Shown here: positions 1 through 8,672 of the stretch, one piece after another
Layout: every line of letters starts with the position of its first letter
Position numbering within the stretch: the stretch's first letter is position 1
Assembly (NCBI GenBank): GCA_035487355.1
Contig: DATHMF010000027.1
Coordinates: 29,298 to 93,297, forward strand
Length of the DNA: 64,000 bases
From: Terriglobales bacterium
GTDB taxonomy: Bacteria; Acidobacteriota; Terriglobia; Terriglobales; Acidobacteriaceae
Direction of reading: 5' to 3'
Program-made: the position numbers and the translations under genes
The notes under the pieces: model-generated
Told to the model about the DNA's origin: nothing
Seen by the model: only the letters and a program-made list of their open reading frames with translations
Database searches by the model: none

Positions 1-2
1 CG

Positions 3-779
3 GCCGGCCCGAAGCAGGTCATCGTCTCTAATCTGCCCTCTGGCGGTTTTTTGCGCGGCGGAGGCCATTGGACGCGCGACATCGCTTTTTCCCAAGACGG
101 GAAAAAGATGTATGTTTCTGTTGGTTCGCACTCGAATAAAGATGACACTGACGGAAATTCTGTCGAAAACCGCCGGGCCGACATTCTGGAATACAACCCC
201 GATGGCTCGGGCTTCCGCATTTATGCCTATGGCATTCGCAATGCTGTCGGTATTGCCTTCCAACCTGAGACCGGCGAATTGTGGGCCTCAGTCAACGAAC
301 GCGACACCTTGGGCGATGACCTTGTTCCCGATTACATCACTCATGTTGAGGAAGGCGGATTCTACGGCTGGCCCTGGTACTACATGGGTGGACACTATGA
401 TCCCCAGCACAAAGGCAAACATCCTGAACTTCAGAGCAAAGTAATAACTCCCGATGTGCTTCTGCAACCCCACTTTGCTTCGCTGGAAATGGTTTTTTAC
501 GAAAGCAGGCAGTTCCCTGCCGAATATCACGGCGATATCTTCGCCGCGGAGCACGGCTCCTGGAACCGTCACAAGCGTTCAGGATATGAGGTGATTCGCG
601 TACCTCTTAAGAAAGGTAAAGCTGGAGGCGAATACGAAGACTTCCTGACCGGCTTTACCACCGACGACGGCAACGTCTGGGGACGCCCCGTGGGTGTTGC
701 TGTCGGCAATGATGGTTCATTGTTTGTCACCGACGATGGCTCCAACTCGATTTGGCGAGTCAGTTACGTAGGCAAGTAG
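3..779 (+). CDS. PQQ-type glucose/sorbosone dehydrogenase family protein, C-terminal part (5' end outside window)
   Basis: The reading frame is open from the first bases, so the gene begins upstream; about 258 residues are visible. The sequence is a beta-propeller of the soluble glucose/sorbosone dehydrogenase family: HWTRDIAFSQDGKKMYVSVG, the GIRNAVGIAF blade, the NERDTLGDD loop, then GGFYGWPWYYMGGHYDP and the late EHGSWNR and GRPVGVAVGNDGSLFVTDDG stretches. Family members oxidise aldose sugars in the periplasm with PQQ. The propeller alone does not prove that PQQ is bound, and the N-terminal half with further ligands is not visible. It converges with the peroxiredoxin gene, with a shared terminator between them. 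Fold assignment is firm; substrate is unknown. Confidence 0.88.
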   Translation, partial: AGPKQVIVSNLPSGGFLRGGGHWTRDIAFSQDGKKMYVSVGSHSNKDDTDGNSVENRRADILEYNPDGSGFRIYAYGIRNAVGIAFQPETGELWASVNERDTLGDDLVPDYITHVEEGGFYGWPWYYMGGHYDPQHKGKHPELQSKVITPDVLLQPHFASLEMVFYESRQFPAEYHGDIFAAEHGSWNRHKRSGYEVIRVPLKKGKAGGEYEDFLTGFTTDDGNVWGRPVGVAVGNDGSLFVTDDGSNSIWRVSYVGK

Positions 780-826
780 GAGCGAAGAAAGCTCAATCAT
801 TCAGCTTACAAATAAAAGCTGACAAC

Positions 827-857
827 AAAAAAGGCAGCCCTATGTGGCTGCCTTTTT
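827..857. terminator. Bidirectional rho-independent terminator
   Basis: Perfect 7-bp stem GGCAGCC (833-839) and GGCTGCC (846-852) with a 6-nt loop, preceded by six A and followed by five T. It can terminate transcription in both directions and sits between two convergent genes, the sugar dehydrogenase and the peroxiredoxin. Confidence 0.93.
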
Positions 858-874
858 CTCTGTCTCAATATAAA

Positions 875-1420
875 TTATTTGCTGGCCTGCAGTTGTTGCA
901 GGTCTGCCAGCACTTCGTCGCTGTGCGTCGCCGGCTTGACCTCAAGATACACCTTGCGGATGGTGCCGGTCGGATCAATCAGAAAAGTATGGCGGGCTGC
1001 ATAGGTTTGACCCTGATAGTCCTTCGCCGAGCCATATTTCTGCGACACCGTGTGATCGGCATCAGACAGCAGCTTGAAATTCAGGCCTTCCTTGGTGCAA
1101 AAACCTTTGTGCGAGTCCACCGTATCCACGCTTACTCCAACGATGGCGGCATTCTTCTGCTCGTATTTATCCATGTCTCTTTGGAAGTTGTGGGCCTCTA
1201 ACGTACAACCGGAGGTGAAATCCTTGGGATAGAAATAAAGTACGACCCACTTGCCTTGAAACTGGTTTAATGAAACCTGTTTTCCCTCCTGAGATGACAG
1301 GGTAAAATCCGGAGCTTTAGTTCCGGCTGCCGGGGCTGCGGGCTGCTGTGACTCGTCAGCCGAGAAAGATAACACCGACGCGCACACTAGAAACAGCAGC
1401 GATACAACGAGAATCCTCAT
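875..1420 (-). CDS. Exported peroxiredoxin (AhpC/TSA, BCP-like)
   Basis: 181 residues: an N-terminal signal peptide (about 1-21, hydrophobic LVVSLLFLVCASVLSFS) followed by a thioredoxin-fold peroxiredoxin domain. The peroxidatic cysteine is C72 in FTSGCTLEA; the BCP-type motif has Pro before Gly-Cys, here Ser. The resolving cysteine usual five residues later in atypical BCP proteins is absent (CTLEAHNF); C108 in GFCTKEG is the only other cysteine of the mature protein and could resolve it. It should reduce peroxides outside the cytoplasm. AAAGGAG lies 9 nt before the ATG. The closest relation is to bacterioferritin comigratory protein types, and export is the unusual part. Confidence 0.93.
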   Translation of the reverse strand: MRILVVSLLFLVCASVLSFSADESQQPAAPAAGTKAPDFTLSSQEGKQVSLNQFQGKWVVLYFYPKDFTSGCTLEAHNFQRDMDKYEQKNAAIVGVSVDTVDSHKGFCTKEGLNFKLLSDADHTVSQKYGSAKDYQGQTYAARHTFLIDPTGTIRKVYLEVKPATHSDEVLADLQQLQASK

Positions 1421-1539
1421 AATACCGTTCTCCTTTCGTTAGAAAGGATAAATGATTTGTCTAAACTTTGGCCAGAAACAGGCTCCGCTTATCCAATAAT
1501 TTACAAACTATTTACAAAGACGCTTTTTCGCCGAATCAA

Positions 1540-1926
1540 CTATTCATGAACGAATCGTCCCAGGTTTTCCACCAGCATCTTCATCTGATGGTAAAACTCT
1601 TTGATCCCAGGAGTATCCAGATCGAGGTCGCCACTGTGTATGTCGTTCATCAAGTCCTTTGACAGTTCCTTGGCGACGCGCATACGTTCCTCCACGACCA
1701 TGGCAATGACTGAGAATGGATTTCCACCGGCCTTCTGCTCCTCCTGGATCCACTTTTGCACGGCAAACGCGGTATGCCGCGCATTGTTCATTGCTTTCCT
1801 GAATTCCACTAATACACGTACATCCACCGTTCCAGTTTTGATATCTTGCGTTAGTTGCTTCAACTCTTCACTGGTTTTCTGCAATCGGGAAGTGAGTTCT
1901 GGATTTGCACTTTTGTCATCGGGCAT
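1540..1926 (-). CDS. Conserved hypothetical protein, helical, 128 aa
   Basis: I do not recognise a named family. The protein is charged, cytoplasmic in appearance and almost entirely helical by composition (heptad-like LTSRLQKTSEELKQLTQDI near the N-terminus; a second helical half ending in ENLGRFVHE). No signal peptide or membrane segment. The ATG at 1926 is preferred over an in-frame TTG at 1938 because AGGA lies 7 nt upstream of the ATG. It is transcribed alone, away from the HTH gene at 2252. Function unknown; a regulatory or protein-binding role is only a guess from the helical build. Confidence 0.7.
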   Translation of the reverse strand: MPDDKSANPELTSRLQKTSEELKQLTQDIKTGTVDVRVLVEFRKAMNNARHTAFAVQKWIQEEQKAGGNPFSVIAMVVEERMRVAKELSKDLMNDIHSGDLDLDTPGIKEFYHQMKMLVENLGRFVHE

Positions 1927-2251
1927 AGTTGTCCTCAATTGCAGCGATTGTACCCAAATTCCAGGTAAAAACTCTAAAATCCACTCGGCAGAAAGCCCTC
2001 ATGTTAATAGCCATAGGTTTTGAGGCTTATTTGTCTCTTGGATTGAACAGCCACCACTCTGTAGTTACCTTCGTACCTGACCTTCGAGCGAACTTCCATG
2101 TCCCGGCGAGCCTTGGCCCCAGAAAGGAACGGTTCCCAAATCGGAATAGAGTTTGATATGCTACTAGTGAGCGAGTTGATTCGCTCGACTTCCCCCCAAG
2201 TCGCTGTAAGAACCAGAATGGCAGTAAAAAAATAGCTCGCGAGGAGTTTAA
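1927..2251. other. Divergent intergenic region
   Basis: Non-coding stretch between two divergent genes. It contains a perfect inverted repeat GAGCGA/TCGCTC with a 6-nt loop (2169-2186), about 65 nt upstream of the HTH gene start, which could be an operator or a hairpin in the leader. An 86-codon antisense reading frame (2004-2264) covers it but lacks a ribosome binding site and overlaps the start of the HTH gene. Confidence 0.5.
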
Positions 2252-2476
2252 GTGCGCAAATCAAAAAAGAAGACTAGAACTAAGCGAAAGCCGGCAAGAC
2301 CCAGATATTCCAAAGATGTCCTGGCCAAATTACGCAAAAAGCACCATATTATGAAATGGCGCGATATGCAGAAATTGGCCATCGATAAAGCAATGCGGGC
2401 CACCAAGGGAGACAAGCTTTTGGTAGCGGCTCTACTGGGCGTGGGGAAGACGACGATTTATCGGAAAATCTCCTAG
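2252..2476 (+). CDS. Minimal Fis/NtrC-type helix-turn-helix protein, 74 aa
   Basis: The C-terminal half (about 38-73) matches the Fis-type HTH found at the end of NtrC-family activators: AIDKAMRATKGDKLLVAALLGVGKTTIYRKI, here shown as segments AIDKAMRATKGDK and LLGVGKTTIYRKI. The first 30 residues are extremely basic (KKKTRTKRKPARPRYSK), a likely DNA or RNA contacting tail. There is no receiver or AAA+ domain, so it is a stand-alone DNA-binding protein. The start is GTG at 2252 with GAGGAG 5 nt upstream. It stands alone, divergent from the gene at 1540-1926. Targets unknown. Confidence 0.75.
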   Translation: MRKSKKKTRTKRKPARPRYSKDVLAKLRKKHHIMKWRDMQKLAIDKAMRATKGDKLLVAALLGVGKTTIYRKIS

Positions 2477-2635
2477 CACTTCATCCGAAATCAATCTGTT
2501 TTGACGAAAGGGCAATTTCAGGCTTTGTCCACCGTCTTTCTCCGTTTGTATTTAAGGTGATATTCAAAACTCTTGGCTGATGTGTTCCACGTTTTGGGAG
2601 TCTGCGTCTCAGGAACCGATGCAAGGGACGTAAAC

Positions 2636-3166
2636 CTAAATCCCCCGCAAGGGAGCTTTAGCGGGATGGCCCAAAGTCTTCACCATAGTAAAAAGCGGTG
2701 TTCCAAACAAATCATGGGGACCTTCGTTGCTGCGCTGAAAACCCAGGCCTTCATAGAGCACGATCGCGTGAGTTAAGAAAGGCGTCGTGCTCAGAAACAA
2801 ACGCCTGTGGCCGTGTGCAGCAGCGAAGCTCTCGATGTATTGCAAAAGCAGTTTCCCGATTTTCAAACCTCTTGCTGTGGGAACAACCGCCATGCCACGA
2901 ATGTAAAGTTGTGTGCCTTTGGACACCGCGGAAGCCGTGCCCACAATAGCGTTATCATGCAACGCAACCCAGACCGGGCCTTCGCTCATACGGGCAAGCA
3001 CCTGATCACTCTTCGGAGTAGTTGCCGAAAAGCCTTCTTCCGTATAAGAAGCTCTGTACTCCAGGAACGACTCGAGCAGGACTGCCGCAATCAAGGCAGC
3101 ATCTTCTGCAACAGCCTGGCGTATCTCTACGCCCGGATGTTTTGATCTCGTCTTCCGCTTGTGCAT
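2636..3166 (-). CDS. GNAT-family N-acetyltransferase
   Basis: 176 residues with the GNAT fold in order: N-terminal beta-alpha (VEIRQAVAEDAALIAAV), central strand WVALHDNAIVGTASAV, and motif A with acetyl-CoA pyrophosphate loop IRGMAVVPTARGLKIGKLLL (about 89-108). The C-terminal part HAIVLYEGLGFQRS matches the YE.LGF motif B. Family members transfer acetyl from acetyl-CoA to an amine; substrate cannot be told from sequence. Ribosome binding site is weak (GGGA close to the ATG). The gene precedes a repeat-rich non-coding stretch. Confidence 0.88.
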   Translation of the reverse strand: MHKRKTRSKHPGVEIRQAVAEDAALIAAVLLESFLEYRASYTEEGFSATTPKSDQVLARMSEGPVWVALHDNAIVGTASAVSKGTQLYIRGMAVVPTARGLKIGKLLLQYIESFAAAHGHRRLFLSTTPFLTHAIVLYEGLGFQRSNEGPHDLFGTPLFTMVKTLGHPAKAPLRGI

Positions 3167-3639
3167 ATCCCAATTCTAGAGCGTTTCCAGCATGGCTATG
3201 CCCTTTCGGTGGGATCACGTGTCAGGGTACGGATTTACAGGTTGCGGAAAAAGTCCCTCGTGTGTGAAGACATGTGTCGGGGCACGACTTTAGAGGTTGC
3301 GGAGAAACTCAATTCTCGTGAAGTCTTTCGGAGGGGCACAGCTTTAGCTGTGCCGGAAGTCGTTGGGAAATAACACTTCCTTGCTGCCGTAGGCATGCGC
3401 GCAGCCGGGTGAGCTTTTGGTGAGTGCTGTCTCGCACGAACCAAAAGCGAGGGCAAAGCCCTCAGATGAAAAGCGGAGCGCCCCAGAAAAACGTTTTTCC
3501 GCAGCCTCTTTAGTTGTGCCGCTAAGCTGCCAAAAATGAACAACTCCACTCTGCCGAAGGCATGGCGTAGCGAAGCTGAGCGCTAGAAAAAGTTTTACAC
3601 CAACCCTGAAGACGCTCTAAAGTAAAGACCTGAATATCT
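3167..3639. repeat. Non-coding stretch with dispersed-repeat sequence and palindromes
   Basis: No convincing gene in 473 bases. It contains internal near-repeats (AGGTTGCGGA and related phrases at about 3239 and 3291, each followed by a ...GGCACGACTTTAG-like string) and a perfect 8-bp palindrome GGCACAGC/GCTGTGCC around TTTA (3335-3354). The same style of sequence (TGCGGAAAA, CTCGTG, GAAGACATGT, then a palindrome with CTT or TTT loop) recurs at 62089-62160, so this is a dispersed element family rather than a gene. Confidence 0.65.
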
Positions 3640-5685
3640 TCAGTTGGCTGCCTTGCGCAGCACGGCGCTCTGCCGTTCATCGGAATTGATCTGGTGCAAG
3701 AAATCGCGGAATGCATCCAGCTTCTCTGCAGGCACAGCTACGTCCTTAATCTCGTACGTGCGCTTGTAGTGCAGCGTATTGCCGTTGACTTCGACCACGC
3801 TGGAGTAATATCCGTAATCGCATTTGGCCTCGACCGGCTGCGGCAGCTCGTCCACAACGTAGCCCGGCGGAAGCGTAATCTCGAAATCATCGGTCTGCAG
3901 GGAGGGATCGCGTAACTCCACCGGGTAAAGGCGTTTCTTGTCTTTTTCTTTTCCCAGTGCCCCGCCTTTTTGCCCGAGTACGCGTGGGCGTACTAATAAT
4001 AGATTACCCGAAGAGCGTGCGTAGTTTTCTGCAACGAAGTTATACTTCAACGTCAATGCAAGATTGTACTGATCAAGGTTCCCCACAGATGCCGATTTGA
4101 TGGAAAAATTGTTCACTGAATTGCCGACGATATTTTCCACTACTTTTGCGCGCTCTGCCGGTTGCACCGCTTGAAACTCTGCGCGACGGGAAGCCGCCTC
4201 CCCTCCCGAGCGGACCTCGTCCACGTCTCCCGAAAGCATCCCCGTAGGACTCAGCGTAAATTTCGCTGAACGAGTTAGACGGCTGGCAGAAGGCGCCAGC
4301 AAAGGCGTGTGCACCAATTCGCCTCCCTCCGGTGCCGCTACAAGTCCATAGCTATCCTGAAGGTAGTAAGGCAGATAGCCAAAAGGCGTATACGAACTTG
4401 TGGGATCAAAAAACAAAAGACGGCCCAGTTTGGGGTGTTGGACAATTGCGTACAAGTTGGCGCTGGGAACGCTTTCCGGCAACCGAATGGCCAAGATAGC
4501 ATGATTGCCAGCAATAGAAGGGGTCTCGGGGACAACAATGCCTCGTTGAGTATCCACGATAACGTAGTAGGACTCAACGCCGATTTCATGCATCATGGTG
4601 CTCAACAGCGTCACCTTGTCCTTGCAATCCCCATAGCGGTTACGGAAGACTGCATCGGCAGAATGCGGTTGAAGACCGCCAATGCCAATCTGGATCTCGA
4701 CGTAGCGTATATCATGCTGCATAAAAGACGCCAAAGCCTGCATCTTGTCGAGTAGCGTTGGAGCATTCGAGGTTAACTCTGCCACCTTTTTTTGAATCTC
4801 CGGAGTGGGTTGTCGGCGATCAGCGGTAAGCTGCGCATACCACAGCCCAATATCACGCCACGATCCGCTGCTCTTGGCGCGCAATGCAGAATCGCGCGGA
4901 TAATATTTCACCGTCAGACGCCCGGCAACGGCCAGCCACGATGGCATATCGTCTTCGTGCTCAACCGCCGGCAGATTCTCCGTCTCCCATACGTACTGAG
5001 TGGGCCCATCGGGCTGGGGCTTGACCTCCGCATAGTTGGACCAGTATGTAGCCATTTCCCAACCAGCAGGAAGGTTTAGCGTGAGACGGCTATGGCGCAC
5101 CGGAATTTGATGTTGTAGCTGCCAGATATCCTCGAATACGTACGGCCGCTCCTTCTGCACGAACTCGTAACCGACAATGCTTCCAGGTTCAACCGCTGGA
5201 AGCTGCAAACCTTTGCGACGTTCGTCACTATAGAGATCTTCAGTCCATCCACTTTCGATGGCGTCCTTTTCATTCACCTGATACTCGGGCCCGGTCGGCG
5301 GGATGGCCCAGGCTTTCAGATATGAGAGCTTGGTCTCGCTATCAAAATTGACTACGACTGTGCCGTATTCGTCGCGCGCCTCCGGGCGCAGGATTTTATA
5401 GGCACGCCGGTACAGCGTCTCGATTTCACCGTTGTCCTTGACCGTGGTGTTGCGTTCATCCAGCAGGATGACCGCAACCGTCTCGGGCGGATACGCGGGC
5501 AGGGTCTGCCGTGCCGCTTCGTGCATCCAGTCGGGAGCTTTGTCAGCCGCCTTCATCGGCGATGGCAATCCCAAAACGAGCAAAGCAAGGCACATTGCGG
5601 CCCAAACTGCCGAACGCTCGCTTTTGCGCAAGAAACTACTTTTTCTGGGCAGCCTGTGCCGTCGTGAGGACGAGCTGTGACTCAT
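3640..5685 (-). CDS. Secreted DUF3857 / transglutaminase-like protein, catalytic triad intact
   Basis: 681 residues from the ATG at 5685 (in-frame alternatives at 5727 and 5595). Layout: basic N-region and hydrophobic signal (WAAMCLALLVLGLPSP), DUF3857 beta-sandwich domain, then a transglutaminase-core domain, then a DUF3858-like C-terminal domain. Counting from 5727, the triad is visible: C368 in RYGDCKDKVTLL, H409 in AGNHAILAI and D441 in LLFFDPTSS. Family members are periplasmic or surface proteins of unknown substrate in Bacteroidetes and Acidobacteria. It overlaps the 3' end of the upstream paralogue (5636-7627) by 50 nt, indicating an operon and probable translational coupling; its own ribosome binding site is weak. 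Confidence 0.88.
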   Translation of the reverse strand: MSHSSSSRRHRLPRKSSFLRKSERSAVWAAMCLALLVLGLPSPMKAADKAPDWMHEAARQTLPAYPPETVAVILLDERNTTVKDNGEIETLYRRAYKILRPEARDEYGTVVVNFDSETKLSYLKAWAIPPTGPEYQVNEKDAIESGWTEDLYSDERRKGLQLPAVEPGSIVGYEFVQKERPYVFEDIWQLQHQIPVRHSRLTLNLPAGWEMATYWSNYAEVKPQPDGPTQYVWETENLPAVEHEDDMPSWLAVAGRLTVKYYPRDSALRAKSSGSWRDIGLWYAQLTADRRQPTPEIQKKVAELTSNAPTLLDKMQALASFMQHDIRYVEIQIGIGGLQPHSADAVFRNRYGDCKDKVTLLSTMMHEIGVESYYVIVDTQRGIVVPETPSIAGNHAILAIRLPESVPSANLYAIVQHPKLGRLLFFDPTSSYTPFGYLPYYLQDSYGLVAAPEGGELVHTPLLAPSASRLTRSAKFTLSPTGMLSGDVDEVRSGGEAASRRAEFQAVQPAERAKVVENIVGNSVNNFSIKSASVGNLDQYNLALTLKYNFVAENYARSSGNLLLVRPRVLGQKGGALGKEKDKKRLYPVELRDPSLQTDDFEITLPPGYVVDELPQPVEAKCDYGYYSSVVEVNGNTLHYKRTYEIKDVAVPAEKLDAFRDFLHQINSDERQSAVLRKAAN

Positions 5686-7627
5686 CGTCGCTTTTGACCT
5701 GACTGAAAAAACTCCGTAGTGCCCCATAGTACTTCACCTCGAACAGAATTTGCTTTACATCCAGGCGACGATCAATATGTACGATGGATCCTTGCGGTGT
5801 AGCAGCCAGGCTGTAGTCAATGACCGCTGCTTCTGGCGTCTTTACCGCAGGCGGCGCCGTCTCGATGCTATACCCGTCGGGGATATGCAGAATGATCTCA
5901 TCGTGCTCCGTGTAAGGATAGTGGAAGTATATGACGTTCACCCGCTGGGCGGATTCGAACGCCTGGGCCTCGGGCGAGCGGAACACCGTGACCGGGGCCA
6001 GGATGCGGCGCCCCGTGGTCGCGCCGAAGCCGGTCATGCGAATCTTTCCTTCGATATGCAGCGGGGCATTGTTATTGTCCCAACCGGTGGTCTCGGTTAT
6101 TTCAAAAGAGGCCTCAGAAGGTAACCACTCGCGGACCAGATCTGTCATGTCCTTTTTCTTGCCGGCATCGTCGTCTTCATGTTCCTCTTGCCGGCGCATA
6201 CAGGCAGACGCGTCAAAATAGTCAACGATGATCTTGCCCGAAAGATTGCCGTCTGCGTCGAGCCCGATGTCAGCCTTGCGTTCGCGCCTCGCATCATTAG
6301 CATCGGGAACGGTTGTGGTGATGGTATCACCACCCTGCTTATTCAGCCGTATGCCTCTGACCCCGGTCTCTGACCATGGCAACAGGCCGTAAGGATAGAA
6401 TGGGTCTCCTGGATCAAGATAAACGTCTTTATTTTCCAGTTTTACCCAAACGAGGTCGTCGTCAATTTCTGATGGGTCCTCCATCTGTTCGTGAAAGAAG
6501 TTGTTACTGCGAGGGGCCACATACACCGTGGTGGCCTCAAAGCCAGCCGTCCGCGCCAGACCAATAAAGAGAAAGTTGATCTGGCGGCCGGTTCCGTAGC
6601 CGTGCTTCAGCACATCTTCGACGTTGTCGTTCTTTTTGAGGTTCTCGACCTTGATTTCTTTTTCGGTCTTTTCAACGTCATAGAGAGTGTTCCGTATCTT
6701 CTGAACACGAGCGTAAATCTTCCGCAGTTTCGTCTCTGTAGAATCGTTTGGAGAAATAATCTGGCCTAGCTCTGATTCCAGCGCACCCTTGCGGTTGATG
6801 TAGTGTTCAAATTCGTCGTTCCATTTCTTGCCCATGCGCTTCCAGTAATGGTCCGGGGGCTCATTGCTGGGTTCATCCGATTGACGGTAAAAAAATTCCA
6901 GGCGGGCCTCCAGGACCGGCCGCGGGAGCATGTATTTCTCATCATCAATCCCCGGCATATCATGCAGCTCCATCATATAGGAGCCATCTGATTGTCTTTT
7001 GGGCTCGGTTTTGTGAGGAGTGTTGTACCGCCAGTACAACTGGTAATCAATATCCCGCTTGGAAGGATGGAAAGCGAATTTGGCATAGCGGGTGAAAAGA
7101 TCTTTTTGCAGGATCCAAACGGGTTCCACCAGGTATTCCCGGTCGTGTTGCTCACGATACTTGTATTCAATAATGCAACCCGGTTGTACCTCGGGCAGAC
7201 TGAAGGCCTTTACCAGAAATTTTATACCGCCTGTCTTGAGTACCTCTTTTTCATACACTTTGCCGTCAAAGTTCACGATGCTGCCGTCGGGGCGAATCGT
7301 GCGCGCACGCACATCGTGGATATCATATCCACCTTCCCCCCTTTTGATGAAGGGGATTTCGACATCTCCCGCCTTCTTCCCTGCTTCCGTGAAAATCTTG
7401 ATGCGAACGTATTCGGAAACACTCGCCTCGGTGGTGTCCACGTTGCTTTCCCGGTAGAGGATCATGGCGTGCGCGCCTGGACTGGCTGGATTGTCTTTGA
7501 GTGCCAGGTCTTCTTTTGCAATTGGCTGCCAGTCCTCCGCCAATGCCGCGGGCAAAAAACCCGCTATCGCCACGGCAAGTCCAAAACACATGGTTGCAAC
7601 GCTACCCAAACCCAAGACACGCTTCAC
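5636..7627 (-). CDS. Secreted DUF3857 / transglutaminase-like protein, catalytic residues missing
   Basis: 663 residues, GTG start at 7627 with GAGGAG 9 nt upstream. A signal peptide (1-30, ending AALA) precedes the DUF3857 domain and a transglutaminase-fold domain. At the place where the paralogue next door has RYGDCKDK, this protein has GYGTGRQINFLF (343-354): no Cys. The histidine position is also changed (DDLVWVKL, 390-397), while VYLDPGDPF retains an Asp. It is therefore likely non-enzymatic, perhaps a binding or partner subunit. First gene of a two-gene operon whose second member overlaps it by 50 nt. Confidence 0.88.
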   Translation of the reverse strand: MKRVLGLGSVATMCFGLAVAIAGFLPAALAEDWQPIAKEDLALKDNPASPGAHAMILYRESNVDTTEASVSEYVRIKIFTEAGKKAGDVEIPFIKRGEGGYDIHDVRARTIRPDGSIVNFDGKVYEKEVLKTGGIKFLVKAFSLPEVQPGCIIEYKYREQHDREYLVEPVWILQKDLFTRYAKFAFHPSKRDIDYQLYWRYNTPHKTEPKRQSDGSYMMELHDMPGIDDEKYMLPRPVLEARLEFFYRQSDEPSNEPPDHYWKRMGKKWNDEFEHYINRKGALESELGQIISPNDSTETKLRKIYARVQKIRNTLYDVEKTEKEIKVENLKKNDNVEDVLKHGYGTGRQINFLFIGLARTAGFEATTVYVAPRSNNFFHEQMEDPSEIDDDLVWVKLENKDVYLDPGDPFYPYGLLPWSETGVRGIRLNKQGGDTITTTVPDANDARRERKADIGLDADGNLSGKIIVDYFDASACMRRQEEHEDDDAGKKKDMTDLVREWLPSEASFEITETTGWDNNNAPLHIEGKIRMTGFGATTGRRILAPVTVFRSPEAQAFESAQRVNVIYFHYPYTEHDEIILHIPDGYSIETAPPAVKTPEAAVIDYSLAATPQGSIVHIDRRLDVKQILFEVKYYGALRSFFSQVKSDDESQLVLTTAQAAQKK

Positions 7628-7973
7628 GATATCTTCTCCTCTTTAAGGTGTATGCTGGCTGCCACGACAGAGTTGCGATTGGTGTGCCTATGTATATATG
7701 TCAGTTTTGCGAAAAAACTTTCAACGATTCACCAAACTGATGTTCTCTGCACGGCAGAATCTTCTCGGCATTACTCCGCCGGTTTCCACTTTCATTTGAA
7801 CGCAGGGACGGCCCCAAAAATGTAGATGAAAGCTAAAGATACTCGCGCTGACGAGGGTCGTCAATGCCCTTTTCGAGTCGTTTTTTGGCGTGGAGCGCGA
7901 GCCTTAGAAAGATCCAGGCGGCGTGAACTCACGCCGCCTTTCTCCTTCTCCCTTGAATCCGTCAGGCTGGTTG
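7628..7973. other. Intergenic region upstream of the DUF3857 operon
   Basis: 346 bases without a gene between the minus-strand gene ending at 7974 and the DUF3857 operon start. It should hold the operon promoter near the 7627 side; I could not pick convincing -35/-10 boxes. The distal side holds the strong hairpin at 7916-7939 listed separately. Confidence 0.5.
7916..7939 (-). terminator. Strong hairpin after the XAC2610-like gene
   Basis: Perfect stem GGCGGCGTG (7917-7925) and CACGCCGCC (7930-7938) with a 4-nt loop, about 35 nt downstream of the stop of the minus-strand gene 7974-8672. On the minus strand the stem is followed only by TGGATCTTTCT, so the U-tract is poor; on the plus strand it is followed by TTTCTCCTTC. 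Confidence 0.65.
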
Positions 7974-8672
7974 TTAAAAGCCCGGGTCTCCCATATCCAG
8001 GGTCCTGCTGGTGCGAACAACCTCCCAGTTTCCGTGCAGGCTTTGTTTGATCGTGATCCGGCACTCATCGCCCCTTGGGGTAACGTCTTGCTCCTGGATC
8101 TTTTCCAGGCGGCCATTTTCGACCCTGTAGACGTCCTCACCGGCGCAGCGGCCCTTGAAGAATGAGGCGCGTATCTCTTCAGTCTCATGGTTCAAAACAA
8201 TCCTGCTGGATTTCACCTGCGCCAAATCGTCGGTGAGAGCATTGGTGACGAAGCGTCCGGAGGATGGATCAAAGACGTAGTAATCGCGGCGCATCCACTT
8301 CGCGCCCGCGTCTCTTAGGACTGCAATATCCAAATACCCGTCGAAGTTTACATCTGTCATCTCAAAAAAGCTGCACAGACTGTCATCCCATATGCTGTTT
8401 ACGTCAATGCTCTGCAGCAGAGAGCCGGCCTGCGAAATTTCTATTGTGCCCACATGGTGGAGCGTGGCTGTCTCCGCCGTAACCGGGTCTTCAATCAGCC
8501 GAATTTGGTAAACCGGTAGCTTCGGGCCCACCTGAACCATGAAGCTCGCAGTGCCCTTGGAGCACTGTGGTGCGTTCTGGGTGAAGTCTTCTGCCGTGAA
8601 AATCTTACCCTTCTGTGCCTGGACCGCTGACGCCAAAAACATTGCAACTGCAAGAACCAGAATCCGCCGCAT
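7974..8672 (-). CDS. Secreted XAC2610-like protein with a calcium-loop-like motif
   Basis: 232 residues from the ATG at 8672, chosen because GGGAGAG lies about 6 nt upstream and the first 20 residues are a clean signal peptide (MRRILVLAVAMFLASAVQAQ). The frame is open 74 codons further upstream but that part is arginine-rich and unlike protein. The core FFEMTDVNFDGYLDIAVL is the D-x-N-x-D-G-x-x-D loop seen in FG-GAP/VCBS and XAC2610-related proteins, followed by YYVFDPSSGRFV. Four cysteines could form disulfides. Likely periplasmic or extracellular with a small beta-propeller or beta-sandwich fold; function unknown. Confidence 0.8.
   Translation of the reverse strand: MRRILVLAVAMFLASAVQAQKGKIFTAEDFTQNAPQCSKGTASFMVQVGPKLPVYQIRLIEDPVTAETATLHHVGTIEISQAGSLLQSIDVNSIWDDSLCSFFEMTDVNFDGYLDIAVLRDAGAKWMRRDYYVFDPSSGRFVTNALTDDLAQVKSSRIVLNHETEEIRASFFKGRCAGEDVYRVENGRLEKIQEQDVTPRGDECRITIKQSLHGNWEVVRTSRTLDMGDPGF

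Noticed and set aside
2004..2264. 86-codon minus-strand frame with a hydrophobic start
   Set aside because: No ribosome binding site and it overlaps the well-supported start of the HTH gene; kept in mind as a weak possibility.
3235..3549. 104-codon minus-strand frame in the gap after the GNAT gene
   Set aside because: Covers dispersed-repeat DNA; no ribosome binding site and no protein-like pattern.
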